Part shown: in pieces, positions 11,291 to 24,900 of the stretch | Layout of the letters: every line of letters begins with the position of its first letter | Position numbering within the stretch: position 1 is the first letter of the stretch | Origin: Antedon mediterranea | Taxonomy: Eukaryota; Echinodermata; Crinoidea; Comatulida; Antedonidae | DNA length: 64,000 nucleotides | Direction of reading: 5' to 3' | NCBI RefSeq assembly: GCF_964355755.1 | Contig: NC_092676.1 | Span: forward strand, 4,074,288 to 4,138,287 | Notes under the pieces: generated by a model | Database searches by the model: none | Seen by the model: only the letters and a program-made list of their open reading frames with translations | What the model was told of the DNA's origin: nothing | Program-made: the position numbers and the translations under genes

Positions 11291-12760
11291 TTTGGCTATT
11301 TATTGAATTCAATCTTTGATCAGAGAGTTTCAATTAATTAACTCTCTGCTTTGATCTTGTTTTATTCACATTTTTATCTACTGTAGACCTGTAAACTTTT
11401 TACTAATATCATTTAAAATCATTTTCTTGTACAATTCATATTTTTGTTTGCGCTAAAAAAGAATTTATTTATGTCAAGATTGTAGAAAGTTAATGAATTC
11501 ATCAATGTAGTTTGATAATTTTAATAAGATTTCAGTATATTTATATGCCCATTTAAATTATTCATCAATGTATTTTGGTAATTTTTTTTATAATTGTCAA
11601 GATTTTAGTATATAATTCATTCAATTTATTTTTAAGTTTTGCCATGATTATATTATATATTATTTGTAATTTCATTATTGATATGTGGATGTTTCATAGA
11701 TTCAAACTAATTTATTCATTAATAGTTGTAAATTATTGTTAATTGGTAACTAGTTTGGTGAATAACGCGAGTTTTATCTAAACCATCTATGGTAATTTGG
11801 TTTTTATAAATATTTTTTGTCTGAAAAACTTTTAGTATCTTCTAAATACATAAGTCAATCTAGTCAAGTTTTAGTTTAAACAATGTTAGGAGTTAAGTAC
11901 TCCATTAAACATGGTTAAAGTTGTCTAACATTGTTTGAAACATGAAAAGAAATCTGATTTTATCAATAAAGTAAAATTAAATAATATTTGTTGAATCCCA
12001 GTATTTCATTTTTGTTTGGGAATTTATAAATGCGACAGCCAATTCGTAAACTTCCATTGGTGACAATATGACCAACTTTTACTTTCAAAACTTTAAAATA
12101 TTAATACTGGAAATGAATGTTTCATGAGGACTACTTCTAAAAGCAAAATTTATATGGCTACGACCTATGACAGACAATTTTGAAAGACTTGATTTGGTGT
12201 TTTATACAGATAAGAAAATGGCAGCCATTTTGAAGTATATTTTAACCCATCTTGGATTTTAAAAAGTTGATCAATTTATTTTTTAAACATCTCCAGTGAT
12301 TTTCTTGCAAAATATATGTTTTAATGACTATAGTTGAACAAGCATTTGCCAAAATCGGATGCTTTAATACTGATATTTGGGTAAAATTGAGAGAAAACGG
12401 CTATATTAGTTATCTGCAAATTAGCAATTTTTCTTCCTTTTCTCCTTGATATATGGTTCAGATGGGTCTTACTGTTAGGAGCACAACAAAAATAAATTCT
12501 GTTCTAATTTTGTCTAGGTCAAACCGTAGTTTGACCGGACTAATGAAAGGTCTTTCACACCTTCTCCAGTCTGGTGTGGCAAATTAAACCATGTCTCAAT
12601 GTTTCATTTTCACGACGAAAACGCGATCAGTGCGTAGTCGCATGTCTCGTGTAAACGAATCATGCATGGAAAGCAGCCAGCAGAACATGATGAAAAGGAA
12701 TTACAATATTACATTATTATACTAACATTTTAAAATGAAAATTGTGTTTAAATAGAAAAA
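11291..12760. other. Intergenic region between convergent genes
   Basis: AT-rich and without open frames. It should contain the GPCR 3' UTR (AATAAA at about 11965) and the 3' UTR of the minus-strand acetyltransferase. No repeats with recognisable ends were seen. Confidence 0.5.
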
Positions 12761-12931
12761 TTAAGAATTAGTCACAAAGGTTAACAATTGAGGCTTAAAC
12801 ATTGTATACATATGCCAGTCCTCAGTTGCTGTTAAATCTATTGAGTTGATTGTTTTATACATATTAATTGCTGGTTTATTCCAACCCAGCACTGCCCACT
12901 GCATTCTCTGGCAACCTTTCTCTAAACCAAT
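12761..12931 (-). CDS. Acetyltransferase exon 4 with stop
   Basis: Acceptor TTTTTTCAG|ATT; 56 codons ending in TAA at 12763-12761. LGWNKPAINMYKTINSIDLT corresponds to the conserved W-N-x-x-(A/S)-I-x-x-Y-K segment of the SAT family. Confidence 0.88.
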   Translation of the reverse strand: MGLEKGCQRMQWAVLGWNKPAINMYKTINSIDLTATEDWHMYTMFKPQLLTFVTNS

Positions 12932-15900
12932 CTGAAAAAATAAGAATGTTGTTATATGAGTTAGAAATTATTTATATTATTATTTATTTATATTTTGCAG
13001 TCTGGCTTGCTCTATGTGTGTGTGTGTCAGACTGAGAATGAAACACAATAGATGATATAATGATTTGGATAAATATTTATTCTGAAAAGTCCCGTGAGCA
13101 CGGATCACGGCAAAATAGAAAATATACCTATTGGGATAAGTGATTAAGTAGAAAATACTGGGATGCTACAAAAGCCAATGGATGCCACTGAAATGGCATC
13201 CAGCTGCCCAGCAAGTGAGGCGTGGTATCGGGACTTTTCAGAACAAAAAATGTGTTGAGCTATAATGCGCACAATAATGATTATAATGCGCCTACAAGTG
13301 TAGAGCGCGTAATTGCACTGGTGGTCTATTTGGTATAAAATACTTTAGAAAATAAAAGCTACGATGCAACTATAAGTGTAGAGCGCGCAATGACACTGGT
13401 GGTGTCTGTTATAAAATAATTCGGACAATAACACTATAATTCGCCTACAAACATAGAAGGCGTAATGACACTGGTGGGCTATTTGATATAAACTAGGTCA
13501 AGATAAAGTCATTAACAATATGAGAAAGCTGCTGTTGTGCTGACGCATAAAGATCTCCTGTGGCCTGACCCATGTCATTTGATTCTACGTCTACTATAAT
13601 GAATGTGTGGTTTATTTATTACTCGCTTAAACAGTATGGGTAGGTCAGAAATGTGTATACCCTGTTTGCCTACAATAACCACATCAGTGTTAGGCTAGTC
13701 AATCTAGCAAAAAAAAAACAGCCCAAAGTGAAACAAATTGCAAACAGAGATTTTTCTTTTTTAAATGGTCATATATGATGAGGAGATCAAAATTTGAGCA
13801 TCACACCTCTGTCACTCATTCCGATGATATGCAAATTAGCTTAAATATGCAAATTAGGGTGAAATTACAGGGTTACCATATCTCAAAAACTACTAGTCCG
13901 AGAGAGTTGATTTTTTCACTGATCTATTCACAATGTATATATTTATATTTACTCTAATGAAACATTTTACGAAAAAATGACCGGAAGTACAACATTTGAC
14001 CTTCGACCCCATTTCTCAATGTTTGCATATACAATGTGACTAAAATGTCTGTAGAGACTTTATTTTGCCCTCAAATGACCCAGACATGGGTTCCTAATAG
14101 CCAGCATAGGATCTCTTTGTAATTCCCAAAATCACACCTTTGTCACACACCTCGAAAGTATGCAAATTAGTAGTACAATTTAAATAAAATATGCAAATAA
14201 GGGGAAAAAATTACAGTTGTCCTATATCTCGAAAACCACTAAATGCTAGAGAGCTGATTTTTTCACAGCAGTATTCAGAATGAACATATTTCTATTTGCT
14301 CCAATGAAACATTTTACAAAACATTGACCGGAAGTATGACATTTGACCCTCGACCCCATTTCTCAATATTGCATATAAATGAAACTAAAATGTCTGTAGA
14401 GACTTTGTTTTTCCCTCAAATGACTCCGATACAGGTTTCTAATAGCCAACATAGGACTGTTTAGTAGATCTCAAAATCACACCTGTATCACTCACCTCCA
14501 AAGTATGCAAATTATTAGTACAAGTTACATGAAATATGCAAATTAGAGGGTGAAATTAAAGGTTCCTATATATCGAAAACCACTAAGGCTAGAGAGTTGA
14601 TTTTTTTCAATAACTTGTTCAGAATGTACATATTTATATTTACTCTAATGAAACATTTTACGAAAAAATGACCGGAAATACAACAATTGACCCTCGACCC
14701 CATTTATCAATGTTTGCATACATAATGCGACTAAAATTTCTGTAGAGACTTTGTTTTGGACTCAAATAACTCGGATACATGTTTCCTATAGTCAGCATTC
14801 GTGAGGTTAATTTCCCGATTGATCGAAATCAAAACGGTACTGGGTATGGTCTACTAGTTTTTCTGCTCCCAACCAGTACATCCATTCATAGAAGCTTTGA
14901 TGAAGTAAGCCTACCTGGTGGTAACCATAGAACGGTTCCGAGATAACGACTATACTTCGGCTTTAGTCGACAGAAGTTTGAAAAAATTGTTAGAGATAGC
15001 AGGCCCGTAGCCAGGGGGGGTTTTTATGGTTCGGGCGAACCCCCCCTTTACAGCGAACCCCCCTTAACCGACTGCGAACCCCCATCCCCGACATGCCCAA
15101 TACCTCACCCTCATCTCCGAAAATCGTCCAAATACGTGCCCCACAGTACAAAAAGTTGTTCGTAAATTAAAAAATTCGTAAACTCGTTCGGAATAACTCA
15201 TACAGTACCTTCTTCCCTGTATGAGCGTACTTCGAGCGATATAGTCTGTAAAGAGTTGCAAATGAATTGCGGATTTTAACCTGAAAAATAAATGTTTGGT
15301 CCCTGCATGTAACATGATATTGACGCGTCTCACAGCGAGCTGGGGGACGAACGATTCGTACAAAGGACACCGCCAGACAACTGCGTACCAATTGTTTAGA
15401 TCACTGGCAGTCAGGCAGCATGCATAAAGTATATAGCCTTCCGACATACATCAGTATTTATGTGTGGCTATGAAGTATAATTATATCATAGAGGATTATA
15501 GTGAATATTAATATTTTACACTATAATATCTATGGTATCATGTACTGTAGTTCACATTATGGCATCCGATTATTTTTTTCTAGACCACCAGCCGATACGT
15601 AGGCCTACTCAAATGTATCAATATCACCTATTTACATTGGCATATTTAATTTCCTCAACAAATTGCTGTAAATAAATATTATAGATAGAGCTGTAATAAG
15701 AATTGCATTTGCCTTCACCCAGTGTGCTTTTTTCGGGGCTTCTCCTAGACGTACGTTCGCATTGAACTTGAACGCAAAACAAAATATCGAGTAAATGATC
15801 AAACAATCGGCGGTTCCGCACAGAGCACGCGCATCTAACGAGTCCAAGTACGATCGATCGTTTTGCTCATTGGTAGCATGCTGCATGAGAGTGTCTTTTC

Positions 15901-18900
15901 CGGCCATCTAGGGGTGTCATTTAACAAAATTTGCTTCGCCTCAGGCTCCACCCCAGGTGGGGGAGGGGGGGGGGGGGAGGTGGGTAGGGGTAGGTATGGG
16001 GGTGGGGGTGACCCAAATACTTAGTGTGCGAACCCCCCCTTGACAGATCCTGGCTACGGCCCTGGATAGAGTATACGATGTTTGATTACGTACGTGTAGA
16101 TGTGTGATTTGTTCTTTTTATTCAAATGATGTTATGTATTTAATAATATTCGTGAGGTTAATTTCCCGATTGATCGAAATCAAAACGGTACTGGGTATGG
16201 TCTACTAGTTTTTCTGTTCCCAACCAGTACATCCATTCATAGAAGCTTTGATGAAGTAAGCCTACCTGGTGGTAACCATAGAACGGTTCCGCGATAACGA
16301 CTATACTTCGGCTTTAGTCGACAGAAGTTTGAAAAAATTGTTAGAGATAGAGTATACGATGTTTGATTACGTACGTGTAGATGTGTGATTTGTTCTTTTT
16401 ATTCAAATGATGTTATGTATTACTTTTTTAAAGCAAAAATGTATAATTTTGGCAAAAAAATCAGCAAAATCTGTGATATGCAATATTTATTATGTTAATT
16501 AAGACAAGAAGCCATAATTATTTTTTTTTTACCCAATATATACTAGAAATAATGTGTAAACTACATGTGCTTGTGAAAAGGCAAACATAAGTTATTAACG
16601 ATTACGTTTGGGTACTTGTAGCAGGGATTTAATAATGTTTAGTAAAATTGTGAAGTTGAGGGCGCTATTTATGTAAGATACAGGTACTCTATTTTCGGTT
16701 GTAACTCATTAAATACATAACCGTTTATGATGAAAATTGATTTATTTTATAGATAATTAAACCTTCTTTCTTATTAATTATTTAAAAGTTATGTTAGATA
16801 ATAAATACCTATGAAAAATGTGCAAAAATCAACAAAAAAATTGAGCCTCATTTCTAAAGAACAATATCATACTCAAACTCAGAACATGGTGTAGTTGGGG
16901 AGCCAGAAAGGGGTTACCTGCAACCTCTAGCAAACTATGCCAACAATTTTTTTTGCTTCCTTATATCAAAACAATTTTTTGCTATTGGCCGAAAAAAATT
17001 GGGATGCTTGGTCAGTACAGGGGCCAAAATGTCAATATGGTCAAAGTTAAGACTGTGCGTAACTTGGTAAGTACTGGGTGTATTGGAATATTACGGGTCT
17101 GTGAGATCCAAGGAGGTGTCTCATGCTCGCCCCTAGCCCATGTTTGAGGGTAAATGAGTCCGCCAAACCGCTGAACTATGGCCTATAATTTCTTATTTTT
17201 GGCGGCAATGTTTCTGCCTTAGGCGTAGCCATAATGGTGGTCAATCAGTCAGAATATAATGTATGAATATATATTTCTGTAAATCAATTTTTAAGATACT
17301 TTATTAGCCTACTTATACCATGAACATTAAGTGTTAAAGTAAAATTTGTGACGAAAAACTATTGTCGGGTATAATTTAAAAAGTGAAAAAAGAATTAAAC
17401 TTTAAGAACCTGAGCACAAGCGTGCGTTGCGACTGGCAATGATTTAGAAAAGGGTGTTATATTATTTATTTATATTAATTATTCACGTTTTTCAGTTATT
17501 TTTTGACATAATTACCTCAGCAACCCTTCTCATCAAAATTCTTCCGTAACCTCTTTCTATAAAATTTAAGCAAAGAATAACATTGATATTTTCTTTTTTG
17601 GTGACATGCTATTGACTTTTTATTGAAATTTGGCTTATATTACCAGAAAGCATTTTTAAAATATTAAAACCATTTTTTTGGTTTTGGTTGGATTTCAACT
17701 AAGAATGTTCAGTTTCCGCAGAAAAAAATAATAATAACATAGTTAGAAATACACATCACTTTAATTTTAACTGATTGCAACCAATCAAAATCTTGGGATG
17801 CATTCACATACATTAAAGGTCAGTTAGAAGTAGGTCATAGGTCAGTTAGTAGGTCATTTACCTCTGAACTCTTTCATGATATATAGGTCTTCCATATAAA
17901 CCACCTTTCCCTTCCAAGTACTGTATGTATAGAAGAAAACACTGTAACCAATTACTTCAAATATCTCTACTTCTGGTCTTTTATATTCCGCTACTATGCA
18001 AGACACAATGCTTCCTGGCTCAAATATATCCTTCTGTAGACCTGAAAAAAAACAAGAGTTTTAACAAGTTCAATAAACATCTCACAGGAAAGCTACATTT
18101 CAGAAAACAAGTGTGCAAGTGGGCGCTTATAGATAGATAGATAGATAAATCTGCGCCGTTGATACTAAATTGGATCTTCCTATGTTTACATTACAGCAGG
18201 GTCATACTATAAGTTGGTTCCAGTCCGTGCGTAAGACCCAGTAGTCATATGTAACCCGAGTTTCTAGCAAGAAACTAAAATTTCCAAGAAGTATTAAATA
18301 ATCAAATCAAGGAAAACGCCTTATAAATTAAAATGTAGATTTATTCCTTTGACATCAACTTGTCAGAATTTACATAACCAATATTATTTATTCACAAGAT
18401 AAAACATTAAAGTGTCCACAAAACTAAAAGTTTATATTAAAATTGAGTCTTCAGTTGAAACAATTCCGACTTGAAAGGTTCCACAGTAGAGTAAATGTTA
18501 TCAACGAAATGTTCCGACCAATGGTGTAATAATTGCAATAATGATTCGTAAATTTCAAAAGTAGTGTTTTCTCATCTAAGAAAAGAGAAAATATATACAT
18601 ATACTATATAACTATAAAACAATTTAAATCAAATATCATTTGGTACATAATTAAAATACCACAATGTTTGCAAAATAACCTAGGCTATGATAGACAATTA
18701 AACAAAATAAAACATAATCCGTCAATACCGCCAGGTTCGATTAACACTGATTGGTATATGATTATTCACACTACTCATTAAAACATTAGTTACATTATAT
18801 AGTTAGAGGTACTTCGTTTGGTAAGTATGCTAATACTTGATACCAATATAACTACATTGCAACTCAATGGATAATAGCAATAGCTATTCAAACGTGTGTC

Positions 18901-21900
18901 TATCAACATATTAACCTGACTATTATAAACTCAGGATGGTTAATGCAGCGCATCCATTCAATAAACTAAATTATAAACTAAAAGGTAATTAAAGGTATAA
19001 AAATAAATGTCGCATAAAGCGGAAATCAAAAATAAGTGTATAATACAATAGTCTCAATTCTACAATCACACTCCAATTGTCTCTAGGTCAATCAATACCA
19101 AGAGTGTACTGCCATCTAGTAAATGACCCACATTTACCAGAATCGTCCTGATACACTCATACAATTAAAAGTATTAGCAAAAGCAAGTTAATCACTTCAA
19201 GACCCTTTAACTTAAAACGGGAGAGAACAATGTGTGATTGCAGAACCTTACTTTACAGTAACATAAATTACCAAGCGCAATTGCAAATGGTATCACAAAA
19301 GTTATAAAATATAATCAAAAAGTTAAGTATCACATAACTAATCTAAAGCATTGAGCCAATGCAAACATAATGCATAAACCTAATCTTCATAAGCTTAAAT
19401 CTCAAATTAAGTTATATTAACAAATTTGTTAAACATAAAATAATACAATTGATAGTTCTTACCTAAGAAAAGAGCCAAAATATGAAAAAGTGACTTCCTT
19501 TAAAGTTGTTAAAAATGTATAGATGTTTCTTGTGAGCAGGCACAAGTGGAAGTGAGGTATAATCATCAGAAATGAAGATAATCACCTTAGTTGCCTAGCA
19601 ACTTGGCAAAACACATTCCTTACTTCCCAAACATTTGTCACTATGACCCACTTGGGGTAACCTTTGTTGCAATTAAGCTGCATTCTTTTCTACTGACCTA
19701 TAAACTATATTTATATACAGTACATTGTAAAAACAGATACATTCAAATGAAAAAAATCAAACAGAAAGATATAAGAAAGATATAAATGGTAAAAATATAT
19801 TCATAAAAATCATAGGGTTACAACCTCCCCTCTTGAACTCTGCGTTGTCCCTAACGCACTTAGAGAATTTGCCAGACCATAGAGACTGGTGGCTACTCTG
19901 CTATACCAGGTTGGATTTCCAAGATGATCATAGTTGAGTCTTCGAGGCACTTGACGGTTTCTGACTGGCCTGCTGTATTCCTCCGTTTCTACAGTGATGT
20001 CGTCACCTTGTTCTGTAACACTTTCTGGTTCATTGGTTGTTTGATCACCATCATCAGACTCGGACCTCGTTGTTGTGTTAGTATCACCACTAGCTGTGTC
20101 TGCAGTTTCTACAGGCACTTCAGTATTGTTTTCACACTGAACTTGCTCCTCTTGTCCACTACTAAAATCTGTGATTCTCTTTATAAGTGTTCTAGGCGTG
20201 TATTCAGAGGCATCCGTATTTGGAAATGTAGAAGATACTATTATAGGCCTACTTGGAGTTTCTTGTAGATACGGTGGTGTAAGTGAACCAGCTATGCTGC
20301 TATCCTCTATTTCAGAATTATCATTTTGTACAGGAGTAGCATTGAGAACATCAATGTGCTCAGTTTCACTGGCCTGATCATTTGCATTATCTACAGGAAC
20401 TGATATAGTTACATCTACAACAGATTCATCATCTTCATCACTGGAACAAGAATTTTCATTCTCGGTTGTATTCTTTGTTTGTGATCGGGTTTTTGGTCTT
20501 CTAGCCTTTTCTGGAACTGGACTGGGTAGTCTCACTTCTGTGATGTAACCAACAGGAAGAATATGATCCCGATGCAAAGTTTTAGCTTGTTCATTACCTT
20601 TTTCTGGTTTAAGTCTGTAAACTGGAAGGTCTGCAAATTTCTCTATAATAATAAATGGTTCAGGTTTCCAACGGTCTGCAAGCTTATTCTTTCCTTTAAG
20701 TCCTAAGTTTCTGACTAGAACTCAGTCTCCTGGTTGCAGAACTGCATTAGCTATACGGACTTTCTTATCGTACCTCCTTTTGTTAGCATGCCCAGCCTTT
20801 TCTGACTCATTTCGTGCCATATCATAAGCTTTCTCAAGACCTTGACGAAGATCTTCCACATATTTGCTATGACTACGATTTTGGTTTCCATCAGGGTGCA
20901 AGTCGAAACAAATATCAACGGGCAAGCGAGCTTCCCTTCCAAACATAAGAAAGTAGGGTGAAAATCCGGTACTGTCATGCTTCGTGCAATTATATGCATG
21001 CACTAACGAGCTGACATGCTTACTCCAATTTACTTTCTTTTCATTTTCTAATGTTCCCAGCATGTTTAATAGTGTTCGGTTAAATCTCTCAGGTTGTGGA
21101 TCTCCTTGTGGGTGATAAGGAGTGGTATGTGATTTGTGAATTCCTAATAGACCAGTGAGTTCTTTGATCACTTTACTTTCAAATTCTGGTCCTTGATCAG
21201 AGTGGAGCCTTTTTGGTAGCCCATAGTGTTGAAAGTATTGTTGCCATAATACCTTCGCAACTGTAAGTGCTGTTTGGTCCTTTGTCGGAAAAGCTTGGGC
21301 ATACCTGGTGAAATGATCGGTCACTACCAGTATCGACTTCTTACCACTGCTATCTGGCTCAAGAGACAGAAAGTCCATACAGACCAACTCCATAGGTCCA
21401 TTTGTTTTAATATTGTGTAGCGGTGCACTTTTTGAAGGCAAAGATTTACGTGCTAGGCAACGACCACAATGCTTGACCCACTCTACCACCTCTGTTGACA
21501 TCTTCGGCCAATAGAATCTCTCTCTAACTAACGCTACTGTGCGTTCAGTGCCATGATGTCCTAAGTCATTATGGAGCATTGTCAAAGCCTTCACTCGGTA
21601 AGCCTTTGGTAAAAGGAGTTGTTCAATTTTACTACCGTCTTGAGGTCTGGTAATAATACGGTACAGTACATTATCTTTCAATGTTAATTTGGCATATTCT
21701 CTGCAATAACGAGTAAGTTCCTTCGACGCGTTGTTTGTTATCTTTGGCTTCTGACCTGATTTTACCATTTCTTTCAGTTCCTTTAACACATAATCAGCAT
21801 CCTGTGCTTCATTCCAGTTAATAACATCAGTGAGGGATGTTTCATTACTATACATCTCTGGAATACACTGACTACTACCACCAAGACAATATGCATAAGG

Positions 21901-24900
21901 TAGTGTGTCACTTGAATTGGTAACAGCTGAACGTATCCCATATACCGCATTTATGACTTCTTTAGGTGAGATTTCACTCACTCGCGTTTGTAGATTCTCT
22001 TTAATTCTCATCTGATCAACTTCATCTGCCGCATTAGCATCAGAAGCGAGAGGTCTGCGGGACAATGCATCCGCATCTTGATTAGTTCTACCAGGTTTAT
22101 ATTGAATGGAGAAGTCAAAGTTAGCTAACGCGGCCAACCATCGGTGACCTGTAGCATCCAATTTAGCTGAAGTAAGAACATATGTTAATGGATTACTGTC
22201 AGTCATTACCTTGGTACCTTTTGCATGGTACAAAAGATCCTTAAATTTATCAGTTACGGCCCATTTTAATGCCAGGAATTCAAGTTTATGTGCTGGGTAA
22301 TTTCTCTCACTCTGGCTCACTGTCCGACTAGCATATGCTACAGGTTTAAATTTGTTGTCAACTTCCTGTAATAAAACTGCTCCAAGACCATCACGGCATG
22401 CATCGACATGAAGTTGGAATGGCTTGGTGAGATCAGCATATGCTAAAACAGGTGCAGATGATAATCTAGTCTTAAGTTGGTTAAAAGCCTGGTTACATAG
22501 ATCAGTCCATTGATTTGAGAATGGTTCAGAAGACTTCTGTAACCCGTCATGACGTACTTTCTTTGACGTTCGACCACGCTTAGGTGAGAAGGCATATTTA
22601 CTGGCTAATGAGTGAAGCGGAGCTGCAATTTTCGAGTATCCTTCAACAAATCGTCTATAATAACCTGTTAGGCCAAGGAAACTTCGTAAGTCCTTAGCAT
22701 TCTTTGGTGTAGGCCACTCTTTAACGCTTGAAACCTTTTCAGGATCAGTCTGAATTCCCTCTTCGCTTACTATATGCCCAAGGTATGTTACAGATTTGCA
22801 AAAGAACTTGCACTTCTCTGGAGAAACCTTGAGGCCAAACTCTTTTAAGCGATCAAATACTTTGGTGAGACGATTTTCCATCTCCTCTACTGTCTTAGAA
22901 AATACGATAATGTCATCCATGTATACCAATGCTTCAATAAAATTCATGCCGGACATACAAGATTCCATTAATCTTTGAAAAGTAGACGGTGCACCTTTAA
23001 TACCTTGAGGCATCCTTTCGAATTCATAAAAACCAATTGGGCAAGTGAAGGCGGTTTTCTCCTTGTCACTCTCGCGCATAGGAATTTGATAGAAACCGGA
23101 CTTAAGATCAATTACAGAGAACCATTTGGAACCACTGAGACAGTCGACAGCATCTTGTATCAGGGGTACTACATACTGGTCTGGCACAGTCCTTGCATTC
23201 AACTTTCTGTAATCGACGCACATTCGTAAGGAGCCATTTTTCTTTCTGACCAAAACAATTGGTGAGGCATATCTGCTCTTTGATGGTTTGATAATTCCAT
23301 TACTTAAAAGTTCGTGAATATGTGTTTGTAAGTCAACTAAGTCGCCTGGGGATACCCTTCGTGTCCTCTCTCGAAAAGGAGTAGTGTCGTTCAAGTTGAC
23401 TTCATGCTCAGCATTAGAGGTCAATCCAAGGTCCCATTCATGTTTGGCAAAAACATCAGCCTTTTCCTGGAACCTGCTAAGCATTCGGCTTTTAACATCT
23501 ACGGGCACTTCAGATCCCCATTCAAACGGTAACTTACTGATGTCATTTAATTGCTCTGGGATTTGAGAAGAATTAGTTGAACAAGGGTTAGTAATGCTGC
23601 TAGGGATAGTGGCTTCTGCTAGTATATTATTTTTATGTACATAAATATCTTTTGAACTGCTGTTTTTAACATCTATATTTACAGTGACACGTTTTCCTCT
23701 GGGTAATTTCTTAAGGCAAATGGTTGAATTTAAATGTGCATTGACTTTGTTATTTGTATCAATCAATACTGTGACTTCATTGGTTGGCTTTCTGACTACC
23801 GCTTTAACGCTCTTGGTGGTACCAGCAGCAATAAGCTCACTACCAGCTGACCGTATAATCATGGTTTTCTCTTGGTTATCAGCATTGCGATATATAGCTG
23901 CACAACGTGTATTAATGAAGAGTCTTCTCAGGTATTGGGAACCAGCCCTTTTCTTACATTCCTGACGGAGTTGATTGAACAATCCTGTGTTGGTACCAAT
24001 AATTACTTCATGTGAATTTTCAGTGTCTGGAACGACTAAAACTAGAACTTCAAAATTCTTATTGGTGCCAGCAAAAGTTTGAGGGAAAGCAATTCTAACC
24101 TTGGTCCATCCGAGATATGGTATTTTGCCACCACCACCATGCCATAAGACTAAATCTGACAAAGGATGCAATGTCTTTGTAAGCTTCATAAAGACTGAAT
24201 TATTAATTGTAGTGACTTGTGAACCACTATCCAAAAGGCAATTATGTTTTAACCCATCAATGAAACATTCTTCAGTCACACTCTCCCCCACCAGTCCATT
24301 GGGAATATCGGTAAAATTTGGAGCTAATCGTTCTTCTTTGACATCTGACTGCCCCCTTCAAATGTCCGTTGGAGTTTCCCTGGTTGTGCAGATGGCTAAT
24401 CAATTTCTCGTTAACTAATGCAGCATTTACTTCTTTGGCACAATTACGTTTAATATGGCCATTTTCGCCGCAGTTGTAGCAGAATTTAGGGAAGTCAGAT
24501 GGTTGTCGTCGTCCCCTACCTTGCCATTGGGTCTTTTGTTGATGTGGTTTTGATTCTGGTTGAGATTGTTGACTTTGTTGCTGGGTATGAGTACTGCCTA
24601 GAGTCGATTGTTTTAACATTTTCTCAATTCTGCTCATTCGCTCAATCAAATCGTTATTTTGGACTGAATGAGATGCAGCCACTGCGTTGCGGCTTTGCCC
24701 TTTAGCCTTCATCTGTCTATTTGATGTTTCTTCCTCCCATCGTCTCACTTTTCCTAGTAGGGTAAGATATGTTGGTGGTGCTTCTTGTAATTCTCTTAAA
24801 CGCAAGTCCACTAACAGCAATGGTTCGAAGATGTTGCCCCTTATGAACTGCTTCAGAATTGCGGCATTCATCCTGTCTTCTGATATACCTCCCTTTTGCA

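Larger units (their letters stand above)
14797..16422. repeat. Tandem duplication of a ~275 bp segment, left copy split by a transposon
   Basis: Left copy is 14797-14999 plus 16070-16140; right copy is 16148-16422. They differ at only a few bases (e.g. CTGCTCCC versus CTGTTCCC). Both contain GTGAGGTTAATTTCCCGATT and TTTGATTACGTACGTG. The right copy lacks the transposon and is a paralogous empty site. Confidence 0.88.

Noticed and set aside
13255-14795. CRISPR-like array
   Set aside because: Animal DNA, long diverged units without short identical repeats and unique spacers.
15064-15447. 127-codon minus-strand frame
   Set aside because: Lies across the TIR transposon interior with no recognisable domain or splice context.
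19591-19785. 64-codon frame, repeated identically at 27130-27324
   Set aside because: It is in the two LTRs on the strand opposite the element; duplication reflects LTR identity, not a gene.
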